A stretch of 64,000 nt of DNA from CAZMZW01 sp964571135. Its GTDB lineage: Bacteria; Chloroflexota; Anaerolineae; Anaerolineales; Anaerolineaceae. The translations under genes and the position numbers were made by a program. The notes beneath the pieces were generated by a model. That model made no database searches and was not told where the DNA came from. It was given only the letters and a program-made list of their open reading frames with translations. The DNA is taken from assembly GCA_964571135.1 (NCBI GenBank), contig CAZMZW010000001.1, forward strand, positions 558,001 to 622,000, written 5' to 3'. Positions 42,503-50,672 of this stretch are shown here, piece after piece (the stretch's first letter is position 1; each line of letters begins with the position of its first letter).

Positions 42503-43360
42503 CTATTTCACATAGTAAAAAAGCTCGCCCGGCTGTAGTTGGCAGCGGTATTTCTGGCGGGGGTTGTATTTATGCACTGCATCTGCCAGTGAACCGGCGG
42601 CAATGGTATTCCACTCAAACAGGTCATTATGCCCGCCAATGACCACATCCCAGCCCATTTCCTTTGCAAGCCAAACCACTTCCGCTGGATGTAAATTGCC
42701 CAGTACATCCAGGGATTTACGGTATTCATCCCGTCCGTTGGCAGCCACCATGGCTACATCCGCTGAGGGTAAGGTGTGTAAATGGGTGAGGTATTCTGAA
42801 GTCACGCGCGTATCGCCGGAATGGAACAGGCGGACGCCGCCCCATTCAATTTGAAAGCTCAAAAACCGAAAACCTCTGGATGGCTCGAACTCAATTTCAT
42901 CATGCGCCGCTGGAATGATGCTGGTCTTTATGCCGTTTAGATCAAGCGGCTGCCCGAAAGTTGGAATGATCCTTCTTTCCAACGGGATGTTGGCTTCATC
43001 CAGCAATTCTTTTGCCCAACCGCTGGTAATGAAAATTGCTTGCGGGCTGGCTTTTGCCAAAGGTGCCAGGGTAAAAGGGTCGGTGTGGTCAAGGTGTTCA
43101 TGCGAACACAATACAAAGCTCGCATTGGTGATCTCTTCCGGTTTAAGCGGGGCGGGGAATGCACGCGTGAATTTTTCTGCCGCTGACGGGATTTTGGTAG
43201 CCACAACATCGGTGAGTACCGGATCAATATAAACGATGCGTCCATCGCTGCTTTTGATAGCTATCCCCATTTGCCCAAGTCCCCAGATCGCCATGCAGTT
43301 TGGCTGCACAGTAAGTGTGTCCATCTGGTGAATTAAATTTTTGCCAAGATAGGTTGCCAT
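42503..43360 (-). CDS. UlaG-like metal-dependent hydrolase
   Basis: A 285-aa metallo-beta-lactamase-fold protein. HEHLDHTDP gives the HxHxDH zinc site, and further ligands are in FHSGDTRVTSEY and GGHNDLFEW. The N-terminal segment GIAIKSSDGRIVYIDPVLTD resembles L-ascorbate-6-phosphate lactonase UlaG and related phosphoesterases. The real substrate is not clear since no sugar-phosphate pathway surrounds it. The gene is monocistronic by its flanks, with a terminator-bearing gap upstream. Confidence 0.75.
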   Translation of the reverse strand: MATYLGKNLIHQMDTLTVQPNCMAIWGLGQMGIAIKSSDGRIVYIDPVLTDVVATKIPSAAEKFTRAFPAPLKPEEITNASFVLCSHEHLDHTDPFTLAPLAKASPQAIFITSGWAKELLDEANIPLERRIIPTFGQPLDLNGIKTSIIPAAHDEIEFEPSRGFRFLSFQIEWGGVRLFHSGDTRVTSEYLTHLHTLPSADVAMVAANGRDEYRKSLDVLGNLHPAEVVWLAKEMGWDVVIGGHNDLFEWNTIAAGSLADAVHKYNPRQKYRCQLQPGELFYYVK

Positions 43361-43410
43361 AACTTTTCCCTGATGAAAGATAATGGGATTATAGCATCAT
43401 GGTTAAAAAG

Positions 43411-43444
43411 AAAAAAAGCCAACGAGATTACTCATTGGCTTTAT
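43411..43444 (-). terminator. intrinsic terminator after the small membrane protein gene
   Basis: Minus-strand AAAGCCAATGAG-taat-CTCGTTGGCTTT with one internal mismatch is followed by TTTTTCTTTTT. It terminates the gene that ends at 43467. Confidence 0.8.
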
Positions 43445-43466
43445 GGTTCAAAAATACTTAATCACG

Positions 43467-43961
43467 TTATTTGCGGCGAATTAGAGCACTCAACAATACA
43501 ACAACGCCTGCCACAATCAGCAGCACCGGCCAATACTGGGCAGCGTCCAATCCCAAGCCAAGCGCCCCGCCAAACATCAGGAATCCGGCAGCGCTGATCG
43601 CCAGCAGGACCAGACCGCCACTTTCAAAGTGTGGGTGACTACGATCCAAAAACCCGGAAAGGAGGATGCCTATGCCCACAAAGCCGGGGATGAGTGTCCA
43701 GGCATAAGTCCAGTTCAGCCAGTTTCCTGGTAATTCCTGAAAATAGAGGATCCCGCCAATTCCAGCCAGGATGCAGCCAGGGATGGCCAGCCCATTGCGG
43801 CCGGTTAAAAATGCGGACAGAAGAAAGATTATTCCCAACCCGATTAGAACGAAATTGCCAGAGAAAATATCAAATTGAGTGGGCAGGTACTGATTGACCA
43901 GAAGCAGTGCTCCCAGTGCAATGATCACTACACCAACGATGATCGCACCTTTATTATCCAT
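43467..43961 (-). CDS. small multi-pass membrane protein (LiaF/DUF5668-like)
   Basis: A 164-aa hydrophobic protein with five or six short membrane segments in pairs: IIVGVVIIALGALLLVNQYL at residues 6-26, FVLIGLGIIFLLSAFL at 37-52, then two more pairs. It ends with a basic tail LIRRK. The motif YWPVLLIVAGVVVLLS close to the end is typical of LiaI/LiaF-TM (DUF5668) membrane proteins, many of which act in envelope stress signalling. No soluble domain is attached. Ribosome site GGAG precedes the ATG. Confidence 0.6.
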   Translation of the reverse strand: MDNKGAIIVGVVIIALGALLLVNQYLPTQFDIFSGNFVLIGLGIIFLLSAFLTGRNGLAIPGCILAGIGGILYFQELPGNWLNWTYAWTLIPGFVGIGILLSGFLDRSHPHFESGGLVLLAISAAGFLMFGGALGLGLDAAQYWPVLLIVAGVVVLLSALIRRK

Positions 43962-43997
43962 AATTGAGATCTCCTTAACGATTGCTTTTATTTATCC

Positions 43998-44153
43998 TTA
44001 TCTACGCTGAAATTTGATATAGGTTTCCGTTTGTTCACCATTAGGGGCTTCATCAGCGGGAAATTCACCAGGTATAAACTTCAATGGGTAACTGTAACGG
44101 ATCTTGAGGATATTTAAATACCAAAAATGGAGCAGATGTATCAGAATATTATT
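43998..44153 (-). other. open frame without a usable start, possible gene remnant
   Basis: The minus strand is open for about 51 codons, ending with YIKFQRR and TAA at 43998, and contains SYPLKFIPGEFPADEAPNGE, which looks like real protein. There is no ATG, GTG or TTG in frame; only CTG or ATT could start it. It follows the flavodiiron gene by 11 bases. It may be a decayed small gene or the start of one using a rare codon. Confidence 0.25.
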
Positions 44154-44164
44154 TCAGGTAATAA

Positions 44165-45361
44165 TTATTTCTCTAAAATACTCCTGGCAAATTTCTCTCC
44201 CATTTCTCTCCCTCGCTGCAGGTTATCAGCTGTTGGCCGGCCAATGAATTCGAAATTATCAGTCAATTCCCATTTCATCAATTCCAGTTTTTCGGTCAGA
44301 TGGCGTAATGCACCCCCGCCCCAGCCGTAGCTGCCAAAATAAATGGCTTTTTTATCGCTCAAATGTTTGAAGGCTGCCATGTCCAGCGCATGGTTCATCG
44401 CCGGATAAAGTCGTCCTTCATAGGTCGGTGCGCCAATGGCCACCCCCTTCAGCGAGATCAGGGAAGGCAGCATATAGCTGACATTCGTTGTGGAAACATT
44501 AAATTTATTAACCTTGATCCCTGTTTTTTTTATTCCTTCTTCTACTGCCAGCGCCATTTTTTCGGTGAAGTGATACACCGATCCATAGATAAAGGTGATG
44601 CCTGGTTCAGCGGCTTCCCGGTACATGGACCATTTCTGGTAAAGCTGGATGATGCGTTGGGGATCTTTGCGCCAGATCAATCCGTGTGATGGAGCTACCA
44701 TATCAATGGGGAGATTGCTTAGTTTTGCAATTGCCATTAATACCGGTTTGCTGAAAGAGACGACGATATTGGAGAAATAGCGCATGGCTTCCTGTTCATA
44801 CCAGTCCAGGTTCTTACAGTCATTATCAAAAATGCCATCCCCTAATTTTCCAAACCCGCCAAAACCATCACAGGAGAACAACACTTTCTGGCTGGTCTCA
44901 AAAGTCATCATCGTTTCCGGCCAGTGCACATTGGGCGTGGAATAGAACTGAAGCGTGTGGCTGCCCAGGTTGATCGTATCCCCTTCATTCACAACCTGTA
45001 TGTTTTCCGTAATGCCATAAAATCCAGCCAGCATGGCTTTGGTCTTTTCTGTGCCCACCAGCGTGACCTGCGGGTTCAGGCGTCGCATTTCTTCCATGGC
45101 GCCGGTGTGGTCTGGTTCCATGTGATTGATGATTACATAATCGATGCTGGCCGGATCAACTATCGTCTTCAATTTGTCGAAATAATCAGCTGTGGTCACG
45201 TCTTTGCTGAGTTCGATCACGGCGGTTTTTTCATCTTTGATCAGATAACTGTTATAAGATACACCTTCATTCTTAATTGGCCATAAGCCGTCAAACAATT
45301 CGGTTTTTTCATCATTGACGCCAACGTAAAAAATGCCTGGTTTTATTTCGATAGGGTGCAT
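44165..45361 (-). CDS. flavodiiron protein (FprA/A-type)
   Basis: A 398-aa cytoplasmic enzyme that reduces O2 or NO to protect anaerobes. The beta-lactamase-like domain (1-250) has the diiron ligands in NHMEPDHTGAMEE (HxExDH) and further His in TPNVHWPETMM and APSHGLIWR. The flavodoxin domain (about 255-398) starts at ITFIYGSVYHFTEKMA and binds FMN. There is no rubredoxin extension, so an external reductant is used. It reads divergently from the next gene across a short palindrome. Confidence 0.93.
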   Translation of the reverse strand: MHPIEIKPGIFYVGVNDEKTELFDGLWPIKNEGVSYNSYLIKDEKTAVIELSKDVTTADYFDKLKTIVDPASIDYVIINHMEPDHTGAMEEMRRLNPQVTLVGTEKTKAMLAGFYGITENIQVVNEGDTINLGSHTLQFYSTPNVHWPETMMTFETSQKVLFSCDGFGGFGKLGDGIFDNDCKNLDWYEQEAMRYFSNIVVSFSKPVLMAIAKLSNLPIDMVAPSHGLIWRKDPQRIIQLYQKWSMYREAAEPGITFIYGSVYHFTEKMALAVEEGIKKTGIKVNKFNVSTTNVSYMLPSLISLKGVAIGAPTYEGRLYPAMNHALDMAAFKHLSDKKAIYFGSYGWGGGALRHLTEKLELMKWELTDNFEFIGRPTADNLQRGREMGEKFARSILEK

Positions 45362-45385
45362 GATTCCTCCAAAATTGAATGTTCA

Positions 45386-45404
45386 ATAGTATTATAAGTA
45401 CTAT
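45386..45404. promoter_or_regulatory. inverted repeat between flavodiiron gene and its divergent neighbour
   Basis: ATAGTA-n7-TACTAT lies in the 65-base divergent gap, and TATAAT for the flavodiiron gene overlaps its centre on the minus strand. It could be an oxygen- or iron-responsive operator (PerR/Fur-like sites are similarly A/T-rich), but the regulator is unknown. Confidence 0.4.
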
Positions 45405-45426
45405 CCTATTAAAGGAGTGTAAGCAA

Positions 45427-46332
45427 ATGATTAATTTGGAGAAGATTCCCTTTGGGGGCTGGCCGAATTGTTACCGTTATTCAAATAACAACATCGAGCT
45501 GATTTTCACCACGGATGTTGGTCCGCGCATCGTTCATTATGGATGGAAAGGCGCGGAGAACCAGTTTGTCCTCTTCCCTGAAACCTCAGGTAAAACTGGG
45601 GGAGATCAATGGCAGCTGTATGGCGGACACCGCCTGTGGAATGCCCCTGAGCAATTCCCAGATAGTTATTATCCGGATAATGGTCCCATTGAAATAATGG
45701 ATGAAAAAAAATTCATCCGTCTGGTACAACCTGTAGAAAGTACCACTCTGATCCAGAAAGAAATGGATATCTACCTCTTGGAGGAAAGTGATCAGGTAAA
45801 AATAATTCACCGGCTGCGTAATTGTGGCAAAGCAGAAAAGGAATTATCTCCTTGGTCGATCACTGCTTTTGCCCCAGGTGGAATTGGCATTATCCCATTC
45901 ACATTAAATAAAGAGAATCCTGCTCCTAAACCCAGCCTTGTTTTTAGCGCCTGGGATTATACCGATATGGCTGATGACCGCATCCAATGGATGGGTAACT
46001 GCCTGCTTGTGCGCCAGGACACAAACAAAACCCGCTGGTTGAAGGTTGGTTTGAATTCAACGCAGGGAGTGATGGCTTATTTGCGCGGGTCAGACTTGTT
46101 CAGTAAGAGAATTGCCACTTTCCCAGGACAGAAATATGCTGATAATGGCAGTATGGAAGAATGTTGGACCAATGACCGCTATTTGGAATTGGAGGCTCTG
46201 GCGCCGATGCAATTGGTGCAACCTGGGCAGGTGGTGGAACACACTGAAGAATGGTCGTTGCAAAAACTGGCCCAGCTACCCAACAATAATCAAGAAATTG
46301 TCGATCAGGTTCTCCCCTTGCTTGCCGTTTGA
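45427..46332 (+). CDS. DUF4380-like protein (galactose-mutarotase-like fold)
   Basis: A 301-aa cytoplasmic beta-rich protein. GGWPNCYRYSNNNIELIFTTDVGPRIVHY near the start (read in two halves), GGHRLWNAPEQFPDSYYPDN near residue 75 and LSPWSITAFAPGGIGIIPF near 145 fit the DUF4380 family, whose fold resembles aldose epimerases. Function unknown; sugar binding is likely. The start is the ATG at 45427 after AAAGGAGTG. It is monocistronic and converges with the VIT-family gene. Confidence 0.65.
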   Translation: MINLEKIPFGGWPNCYRYSNNNIELIFTTDVGPRIVHYGWKGAENQFVLFPETSGKTGGDQWQLYGGHRLWNAPEQFPDSYYPDNGPIEIMDEKKFIRLVQPVESTTLIQKEMDIYLLEESDQVKIIHRLRNCGKAEKELSPWSITAFAPGGIGIIPFTLNKENPAPKPSLVFSAWDYTDMADDRIQWMGNCLLVRQDTNKTRWLKVGLNSTQGVMAYLRGSDLFSKRIATFPGQKYADNGSMEECWTNDRYLELEALAPMQLVQPGQVVEHTEEWSLQKLAQLPNNNQEIVDQVLPLLAV

Positions 46333-46351
46333 TTGCGCCTTGTATTTTATA

Positions 46352-46963
46352 TTAGACGTGTCCCAGCAGGAGGCCGATCAGGATTGAAAGTACCCCTGCG
46401 ATAATGGTTTTAAGACCGCTTAATATCAGGTTTTCACGTGAGATATTCCCCAGGAAAACTCCCAGGCCAAATAGCGCCAGCAGCGCACCTCCCAGGGAAG
46501 CCAGGTAAACCGATTGAATCGAAGGGAAAACCTCGGCAATGAAGAAGGGGATTAATACCAATAAGGCGGCTAGAAATGGGGAAAGTCCGTCGATGATGGC
46601 GATCACCACAACCGCATAACGGGATGCCCGTCCCAGCTTACTGTTGCTCAGGTCTGTTAACGTTTGACTGCCCAATTCTTCCAGGTCGCGTTTGCGTTCT
46701 GCTGACTCAGTGAGGTAGGAGCCCCATAGACCTGAAATACCCATGGCAACGCAGGTGGAAAGACCTGTAGTGAGCACGATATGTGGGGAAGTAACTTTTG
46801 CGCCCATATTACCCATCAATACACCCATGATGGTCAATATGCCATCAAAGGCGTTCATCGCAAAATAGCGCCGGCCGATCTCGCCGATATCCGCAATATC
46901 GTTATATTCTTTGGCCGTTTTTAGCATGCGGCGAAATGGATGATGGGGGATGAAAATGGGCAT
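46352..46963 (-). CDS. VIT-family membrane protein, iron/manganese transport related
   Basis: A 203-aa membrane protein with five segments. The N-terminal part YFAMNAFDGILTIMGVLMGN and STCVAMGISGLWGSYLTESAERKRDLEELG is the VIT1/CCC1 pattern, in which an acidic helical loop binds metal. In eukaryotes such proteins move Fe2+ or Mn2+ into vacuoles; bacterial ones are probably metal exporters. It is 10 bases downstream of the DUF211 gene, which is presumably its partner. Confidence 0.8.
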   Translation of the reverse strand: MPIFIPHHPFRRMLKTAKEYNDIADIGEIGRRYFAMNAFDGILTIMGVLMGNMGAKVTSPHIVLTTGLSTCVAMGISGLWGSYLTESAERKRDLEELGSQTLTDLSNSKLGRASRYAVVVIAIIDGLSPFLAALLVLIPFFIAEVFPSIQSVYLASLGGALLALFGLGVFLGNISRENLILSGLKTIIAGVLSILIGLLLGHV

Positions 46964-46973
46964 CTAAACAGGA

Positions 46974-47264
46974 TCAGTCTTGCAGTGTGGCGGCATCATC
47001 AATAATGGTTCTGCCAGCCACCACTTCATCAATGGAGTGGATTGACGCCCCTTGATCATCCAGGTATTTAAACACCACTTTATGTTTGATATCTTCCCCT
47101 TCAATGGTGATCTTGGCGTTTTCCACCTTATGATCAATTTCCACAATGCTGATATTAACCGCTCCGACGCCTTCCAATTCACTTAATTGCCGGGCCATAT
47201 CCACAATGCTCAATTCGAGCGGTTTCAGGGTGTCCAGCACCAGTCTGCGTATTTTACCTGCCAT
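46974..47264 (-). CDS. DUF211 protein
   Basis: A 96-aa ferredoxin-like fold protein. IRRLVLDTLKPLELSIVDMA and the VNISIVEIDHKVENAKITIEGEDI segment are typical of DUF211. The family is common in archaea and anaerobes, has solved structures, and has no assigned function. The tight link with a VIT-family gene (10-base gap) suggests a metal-binding or regulatory subunit. No signal or membrane part. Confidence 0.8.
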   Translation of the reverse strand: MAGKIRRLVLDTLKPLELSIVDMARQLSELEGVGAVNISIVEIDHKVENAKITIEGEDIKHKVVFKYLDDQGASIHSIDEVVAGRTIIDDAATLQD

Positions 47265-47364
47265 TCAATTTACTCCACAGTAAGATAAAAAATGATATTG
47301 AATTTATATCACAAATTAAGAAACGTTTGGTCTGTTTAAGAGATGGCTGGGTGGATTGCTTGAT

Positions 47365-48150
47365 CTAACCGAATTTCTTGCTGGCAATGGCGATAATGGA
47401 TGTGCCTCTTGCGATCGGTTTGCGCTGTCTGATTTGCTTGAGTTCCATTTTCAAAACCTGAAATGCGATTTCATTTATTACGGGCATAACGGCTAATTCC
47501 TGTTTGAAACGCTTTTGGGACCTTTTCTTCTCTTTTGTTGGTTCCAAAAGAATCGGCGCCTTTCGTCTTAATTTTGCCAGCGGATAGAGGACCTGCATGC
47601 ATTCGCTCAAGTAATCGATGGTAAAACCGCTTCTGATCAGCTTTTCGGTCAGTTCGGATGTCGTATATCGGCGTTGGTGGTAGGAGACCATATCAAAGGA
47701 GCTCCACAGATCTCCGTGTGCCGGTACTGTCAGCAGCAGCTTTCCACCAGGTTTCAGCATCTCCTGGATCTTATGGAGAATGGACTCATCGTTTTCCAGA
47801 TGCTCAAGTACATCGAAAATCCCGACCAGGTTAAATTGCTCCCTGGAAAAAGGCATGCATTCTGCCCGCGCCTGGATCAATCCGGCTTTTGTGCGCTCTT
47901 GGGCGAAAGCCAAACCTTCCCAGAAAAGGTCAAGTCCAAGAACACTTCCATTGAGGCAGGTATTTTCCAGGGTTTTTAGGAGGTTGCCTGTACCGCAGCC
48001 TATTTCCATCACAAGGTAGCCCTGTTGGAAATCAGAGATGATCTGTTTGGTTAAAACCGAAACGATCGCCTGCCTGGTTTTAAACCAGAAATGGCGGTCT
48101 TCAATCTGATACAATTTTTCAAAGTAGGTCTGATCGTAGCTGGATGACAT
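47365..48150 (-). CDS. class I SAM-dependent methyltransferase
   Basis: A 261-aa soluble methyltransferase. Motif I VMEIGCGTGNLL is at about residue 48, the acidic motif is in LGLDLFWEG, and motif IV is GIFDVLEHLEN, followed by MLKPGGKLLLTVPAH. The C-terminal part after residue 170 is basic (LRRKAPILLEPTKEKKRSQKRFK) and may contact a nucleic acid or anionic lipid. The substrate is unknown; similar proteins lie in cell-surface sugar clusters, but none is here. Confidence 0.75.
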   Translation of the reverse strand: MSSSYDQTYFEKLYQIEDRHFWFKTRQAIVSVLTKQIISDFQQGYLVMEIGCGTGNLLKTLENTCLNGSVLGLDLFWEGLAFAQERTKAGLIQARAECMPFSREQFNLVGIFDVLEHLENDESILHKIQEMLKPGGKLLLTVPAHGDLWSSFDMVSYHQRRYTTSELTEKLIRSGFTIDYLSECMQVLYPLAKLRRKAPILLEPTKEKKRSQKRFKQELAVMPVINEIAFQVLKMELKQIRQRKPIARGTSIIAIASKKFG

Positions 48151-48304
48151 CAGATCTTTCCTAAAACCGGATTCCTATTAAATAGCATTATTCCCATTAT
48201 AGTGGACAACTAACCGGATAATTAATTTTTAAAATACATCAGCAACTTGATTTTTGGTGGATAGTTCAATAGAATGGTAGCATTCAAGTTGGTTTGGAGG
48301 AGCA

Positions 48305-49072
48305 ATGGAATTTCCTGAAGTTATGTTTCATCTTAAGATAAAAAAAGGGGACGTCGGCAGATATGTGCTGCTTCCTGGTGATCCAGGTCGTTGCGAAATG
48401 ATCGCCAATCATTTCGATAATCCCAAATTGATCGCTTACAACCGCGAATATAAGACCTATACCGGCACCCTTTTGGGCGAAAAAGTATCGGTGACTTCTC
48501 ACGGAATTGGCGCGCCTTCGACCGCCATAGCCCTTGAGGAATTGATCCAGGTGGGTGCGGATACTTTCATCCGGGTTGGAACCTCGGGAGGTATGCAGCC
48601 GGAGGAAAGGGCGGGTGACCTGGCCATCGTTACCGCTGCCATCCGTGATGAAGGCACTACATTGCAATACATGCCCATTGAGTTTCCCGCCGTGGCGGAT
48701 GTTGAAGTGGTCATGGCGCTAAAAGAAGCTGCCACACGATTGCATCAGCGCTATTTCCTCGGTATCACTCAATCCAAGGATTCATTCTATGGGCAGCATC
48801 AGCCGGAACGCATGCCGGTGGCATCCCAACTTCAGGAGCGCTGGAAGGCGTGGACAATGGGGGGCGCCATTTGCTCTGAGATGGAAGCAGCCGTCTTTTT
48901 TATTCTGGGCAGCATTTACCGCAAACGGACCGGTGGGGTAATGCAAATTATTGCCAATCAGACAGCGGAAGATCCGGAGGTCAGGAAGGTCATCAAGGAA
49001 AACCTGGATGGTTTGATCACCACCGCCATTGAAGCTGTCAAGATTTTAATCCAACAAGATAAAAAGAAATAG
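48305..49072 (+). CDS. udp: uridine phosphorylase
   Basis: A 255-aa nucleoside phosphorylase of the PNP/UDP family. The phosphate site is YVLLPGDPGRCEMIA, the central block is SHGIGAPSTAIALEELIQVGADTFIRVGTSGG, the uridine-specific region is GITQSKDSFYGQHQPERMP, and the ribose site is GAICSEMEAAVFF. It releases uracil and ribose-1-phosphate. A ribosome site GGAGGAG precedes the ATG. It would salvage nucleosides brought in by the ABC importer at 10.7-15.5 kb. Confidence 0.92.
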   Translation: MEFPEVMFHLKIKKGDVGRYVLLPGDPGRCEMIANHFDNPKLIAYNREYKTYTGTLLGEKVSVTSHGIGAPSTAIALEELIQVGADTFIRVGTSGGMQPEERAGDLAIVTAAIRDEGTTLQYMPIEFPAVADVEVVMALKEAATRLHQRYFLGITQSKDSFYGQHQPERMPVASQLQERWKAWTMGGAICSEMEAAVFFILGSIYRKRTGGVMQIIANQTAEDPEVRKVIKENLDGLITTAIEAVKILIQQDKKK

Positions 49073-49165
49073 CTGATTTTGTTTCCTGGGGCTGCCCAAT
49101 TTCCTTCGCGAGGTGGTTTTTGCCGAAGCGATCTCAAGGATCTCATTGTTACACCAAAGTAGAAA

Positions 49166-49189
49166 TGTCCCCTAAAAAGGGATTTTTCT
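49166..49189 (+). terminator. candidate terminator after uridine phosphorylase
   Basis: TCCCctaaaaaGGGA is followed by TTTTT, a weak stem with good T-run. Two more GC-rich hairpins follow in the same gap (GGCGGCG/CGCCGCC near 49200 and GGTGG/CCACC near 49232). Confidence 0.4.
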
Positions 49190-49268
49190 CGCTCTAGGCG
49201 GCGTCCTCGCCGCCGTGTTTCAATATCAACATGGTGGTATGCGCCACCGTGTCTTAATTTCTCTCAAC

Positions 49269-49299
49269 AATATTAATGATATAATTCATAAATATTAAT
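49269..49299 (+). promoter_or_regulatory. A/T-rich operator-promoter of the FTR1 gene
   Basis: AATATTAAT occurs at 49269-49277 and again at 49291-49299, 22 bases apart (two helical turns). Between them lies ATGA-TATAAT-TCAT (49276-49289), with a perfect -10 hexamer inside an inverted repeat. This fits an iron-responsive repressor of the Fur type, without matching a consensus. Confidence 0.45.
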
Positions 49300-49313
49300 A
49301 ATATAGGTGATTT

Positions 49314-50120
49314 ATGCTGTCTGCTTTGCTTCTCTCCTTGCGTGAAGGGCTGGAAGCCGCCCTCATTATTGGCATTGTCCTGGCTGCTCTCAAAAAGATC
49401 AACCGCACTGACCTTCGGTTATGGGCATGGGGTGGTGTTCTGGTTGCGGTATTGCTCAGCGTGGCGGTGTCCTTCCTCCTTGACCGGCTCGGCCTTTCCT
49501 TTCAGGGTAGAGCCGAACAGATCTTCGAGGGTCTGGCAATGCTCTCCGCAGCAACTCTGCTCACCTGGATGATCCTGTGGATGCAGAGGCACAGCGCCAA
49601 TCTAAAAACCGAACTGGAAACTCAAACTGCACAGGCAGCCAGCGGTAAAGACAAAGTGGCTATTTTCTCGCTTATCTTTTTTGCCGTTTTCCGCGAAGGA
49701 TTGGAGCTTTCCCTCTTCCTTCTCGCCGCTCGTCTCGCCTCCAGTGGTACTGACACGACATTGGGTGCATTGCTCGGATTAGCTTCGGCAGCTGTGCTTG
49801 GGTGGATCATCTTTTCCCTTTCAAGCCGCCTCAGCCTGCAGCGCTTTTTCCAGGTGACAAATATTCTCCTCATCTTCTTCGCTGCCGGACTGGTTGGTCT
49901 GGCGGTGCATGAGCTCAATGAAGCCGGCTGGATCCCTGAACTCATTGACCATGTCTGGGATCTTGCTCCCATCCTCAGCGAGGAATCAATTTCTGGCGGG
50001 ATCCTTAAGGCACTCTTTGGCTACCAATCCAGCCCCTCCCTGGCGGCGGTTCTTGGCTATCTTCTTTACCTCTTTACTCTGGGAACCAGAATTCTTGTTC
50101 CGCAAAAATCAACGAAATAA
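49314..50120 (+). CDS. FTR1-family high-affinity iron permease
   Basis: A 268-aa membrane protein with seven segments. Two REGLE motifs, LREGLEAALIIGIVL (residue about 7) and FREGLELSLFLLAA (about 123), are the iron-binding signature of the FTR1/EfeU family. No multicopper oxidase or EfeO/EfeB gene is next to it, so it probably acts alone or with distant partners. The ribosome site AGGTGA precedes the ATG. A hairpin with T-run follows the stop (50137-50165). Confidence 0.85.
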   Translation: MLSALLLSLREGLEAALIIGIVLAALKKINRTDLRLWAWGGVLVAVLLSVAVSFLLDRLGLSFQGRAEQIFEGLAMLSAATLLTWMILWMQRHSANLKTELETQTAQAASGKDKVAIFSLIFFAVFREGLELSLFLLAARLASSGTDTTLGALLGLASAAVLGWIIFSLSSRLSLQRFFQVTNILLIFFAAGLVGLAVHELNEAGWIPELIDHVWDLAPILSEESISGGILKALFGYQSSPSLAAVLGYLLYLFTLGTRILVPQKSTK

Positions 50121-50136
50121 TAAAACCATTATTCCT

Positions 50137-50258
50137 TATTCGTTTCTAAGGGAACGAATATTTTTCCAAAGTGTCGGGATTTGTCGGGTTTAGAAAATTG
50201 CTATATTCGTTTCGCTTAAAGTGTCCGGTTCTGTCCGCTTTAGTCCACTAAACGAATA
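50137..50258. repeat. cluster of TATTCGTTT palindromic and 26-bp direct repeats
   Basis: TATTCGTT / AACGAATA forms a hairpin at 50137-50160 with T-run after it, and may end the FTR1 transcript. A second TATTCGTTT / AAACGAATA pair spans 50204-50258. Within and between them, two 26-base copies starting AAAGTGTC (50168-50193 and 50218-50243) differ at five positions and are exactly 50 bases apart. No gene is present. Confidence 0.6.
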
Positions 50259-50289
50259 CACATTTCTAAATTATTGAATTTTTTGGGGA

Positions 50290-50475
50290 AAGTGGGTGCG
50301 AGATGGATCTCGAAGCTCTCCGCAAGGGCGAAGAGCGTAGATCCCCGAAGCACAATGACATCCAGTCATTGAGCGGATCGCGAAGCATCCCCGTAAGGGG
50401 AGGGGAGACAAGCTTTGTTCATAGTGAAGTAACGGTAAAGGTTGCGCAGCATCTCGTAGGGACACGAATGTGAAC
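50290..50475. repeat. non-coding repeat-like element with CGAAGC units
   Basis: This 185-base stretch has no credible gene. It holds GAAGC/GAGC-rich segments (CTCGAAGCTC, CCCCGAAGCAC, TCGCGAAGCATCC), a perfect palindrome CAATGAC-atcca-GTCATTG (50353-50371) and a CCCC..GGGG stem. It resembles the GAAGC/CAATGACA-type interspersed repeats of many environmental genomes. A decayed relative, GCCGAAGCGATCTCAAGG, lies near 49123. Confidence 0.45.
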
Positions 50476-50502
50476 ATCTTTTTATTCTATATTGGGAAAA
50501 AG

Positions 50503-50577
<75 letters not shown>

Positions 50578-50672
50578 AAATTCAAACCGATTATACCAAA
50601 AAAACACAATGACCTTTGTGAGACTGCCACGCCCCTTTGGGGCTCGCAGAGTCTAATAAGCGTGGTAGTTCA

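Noticed and set aside
50290..50475. CRISPR array
   Set aside because: Repeat units are few, uneven and palindromic, with no regular spacers and no cas genes anywhere in the window.
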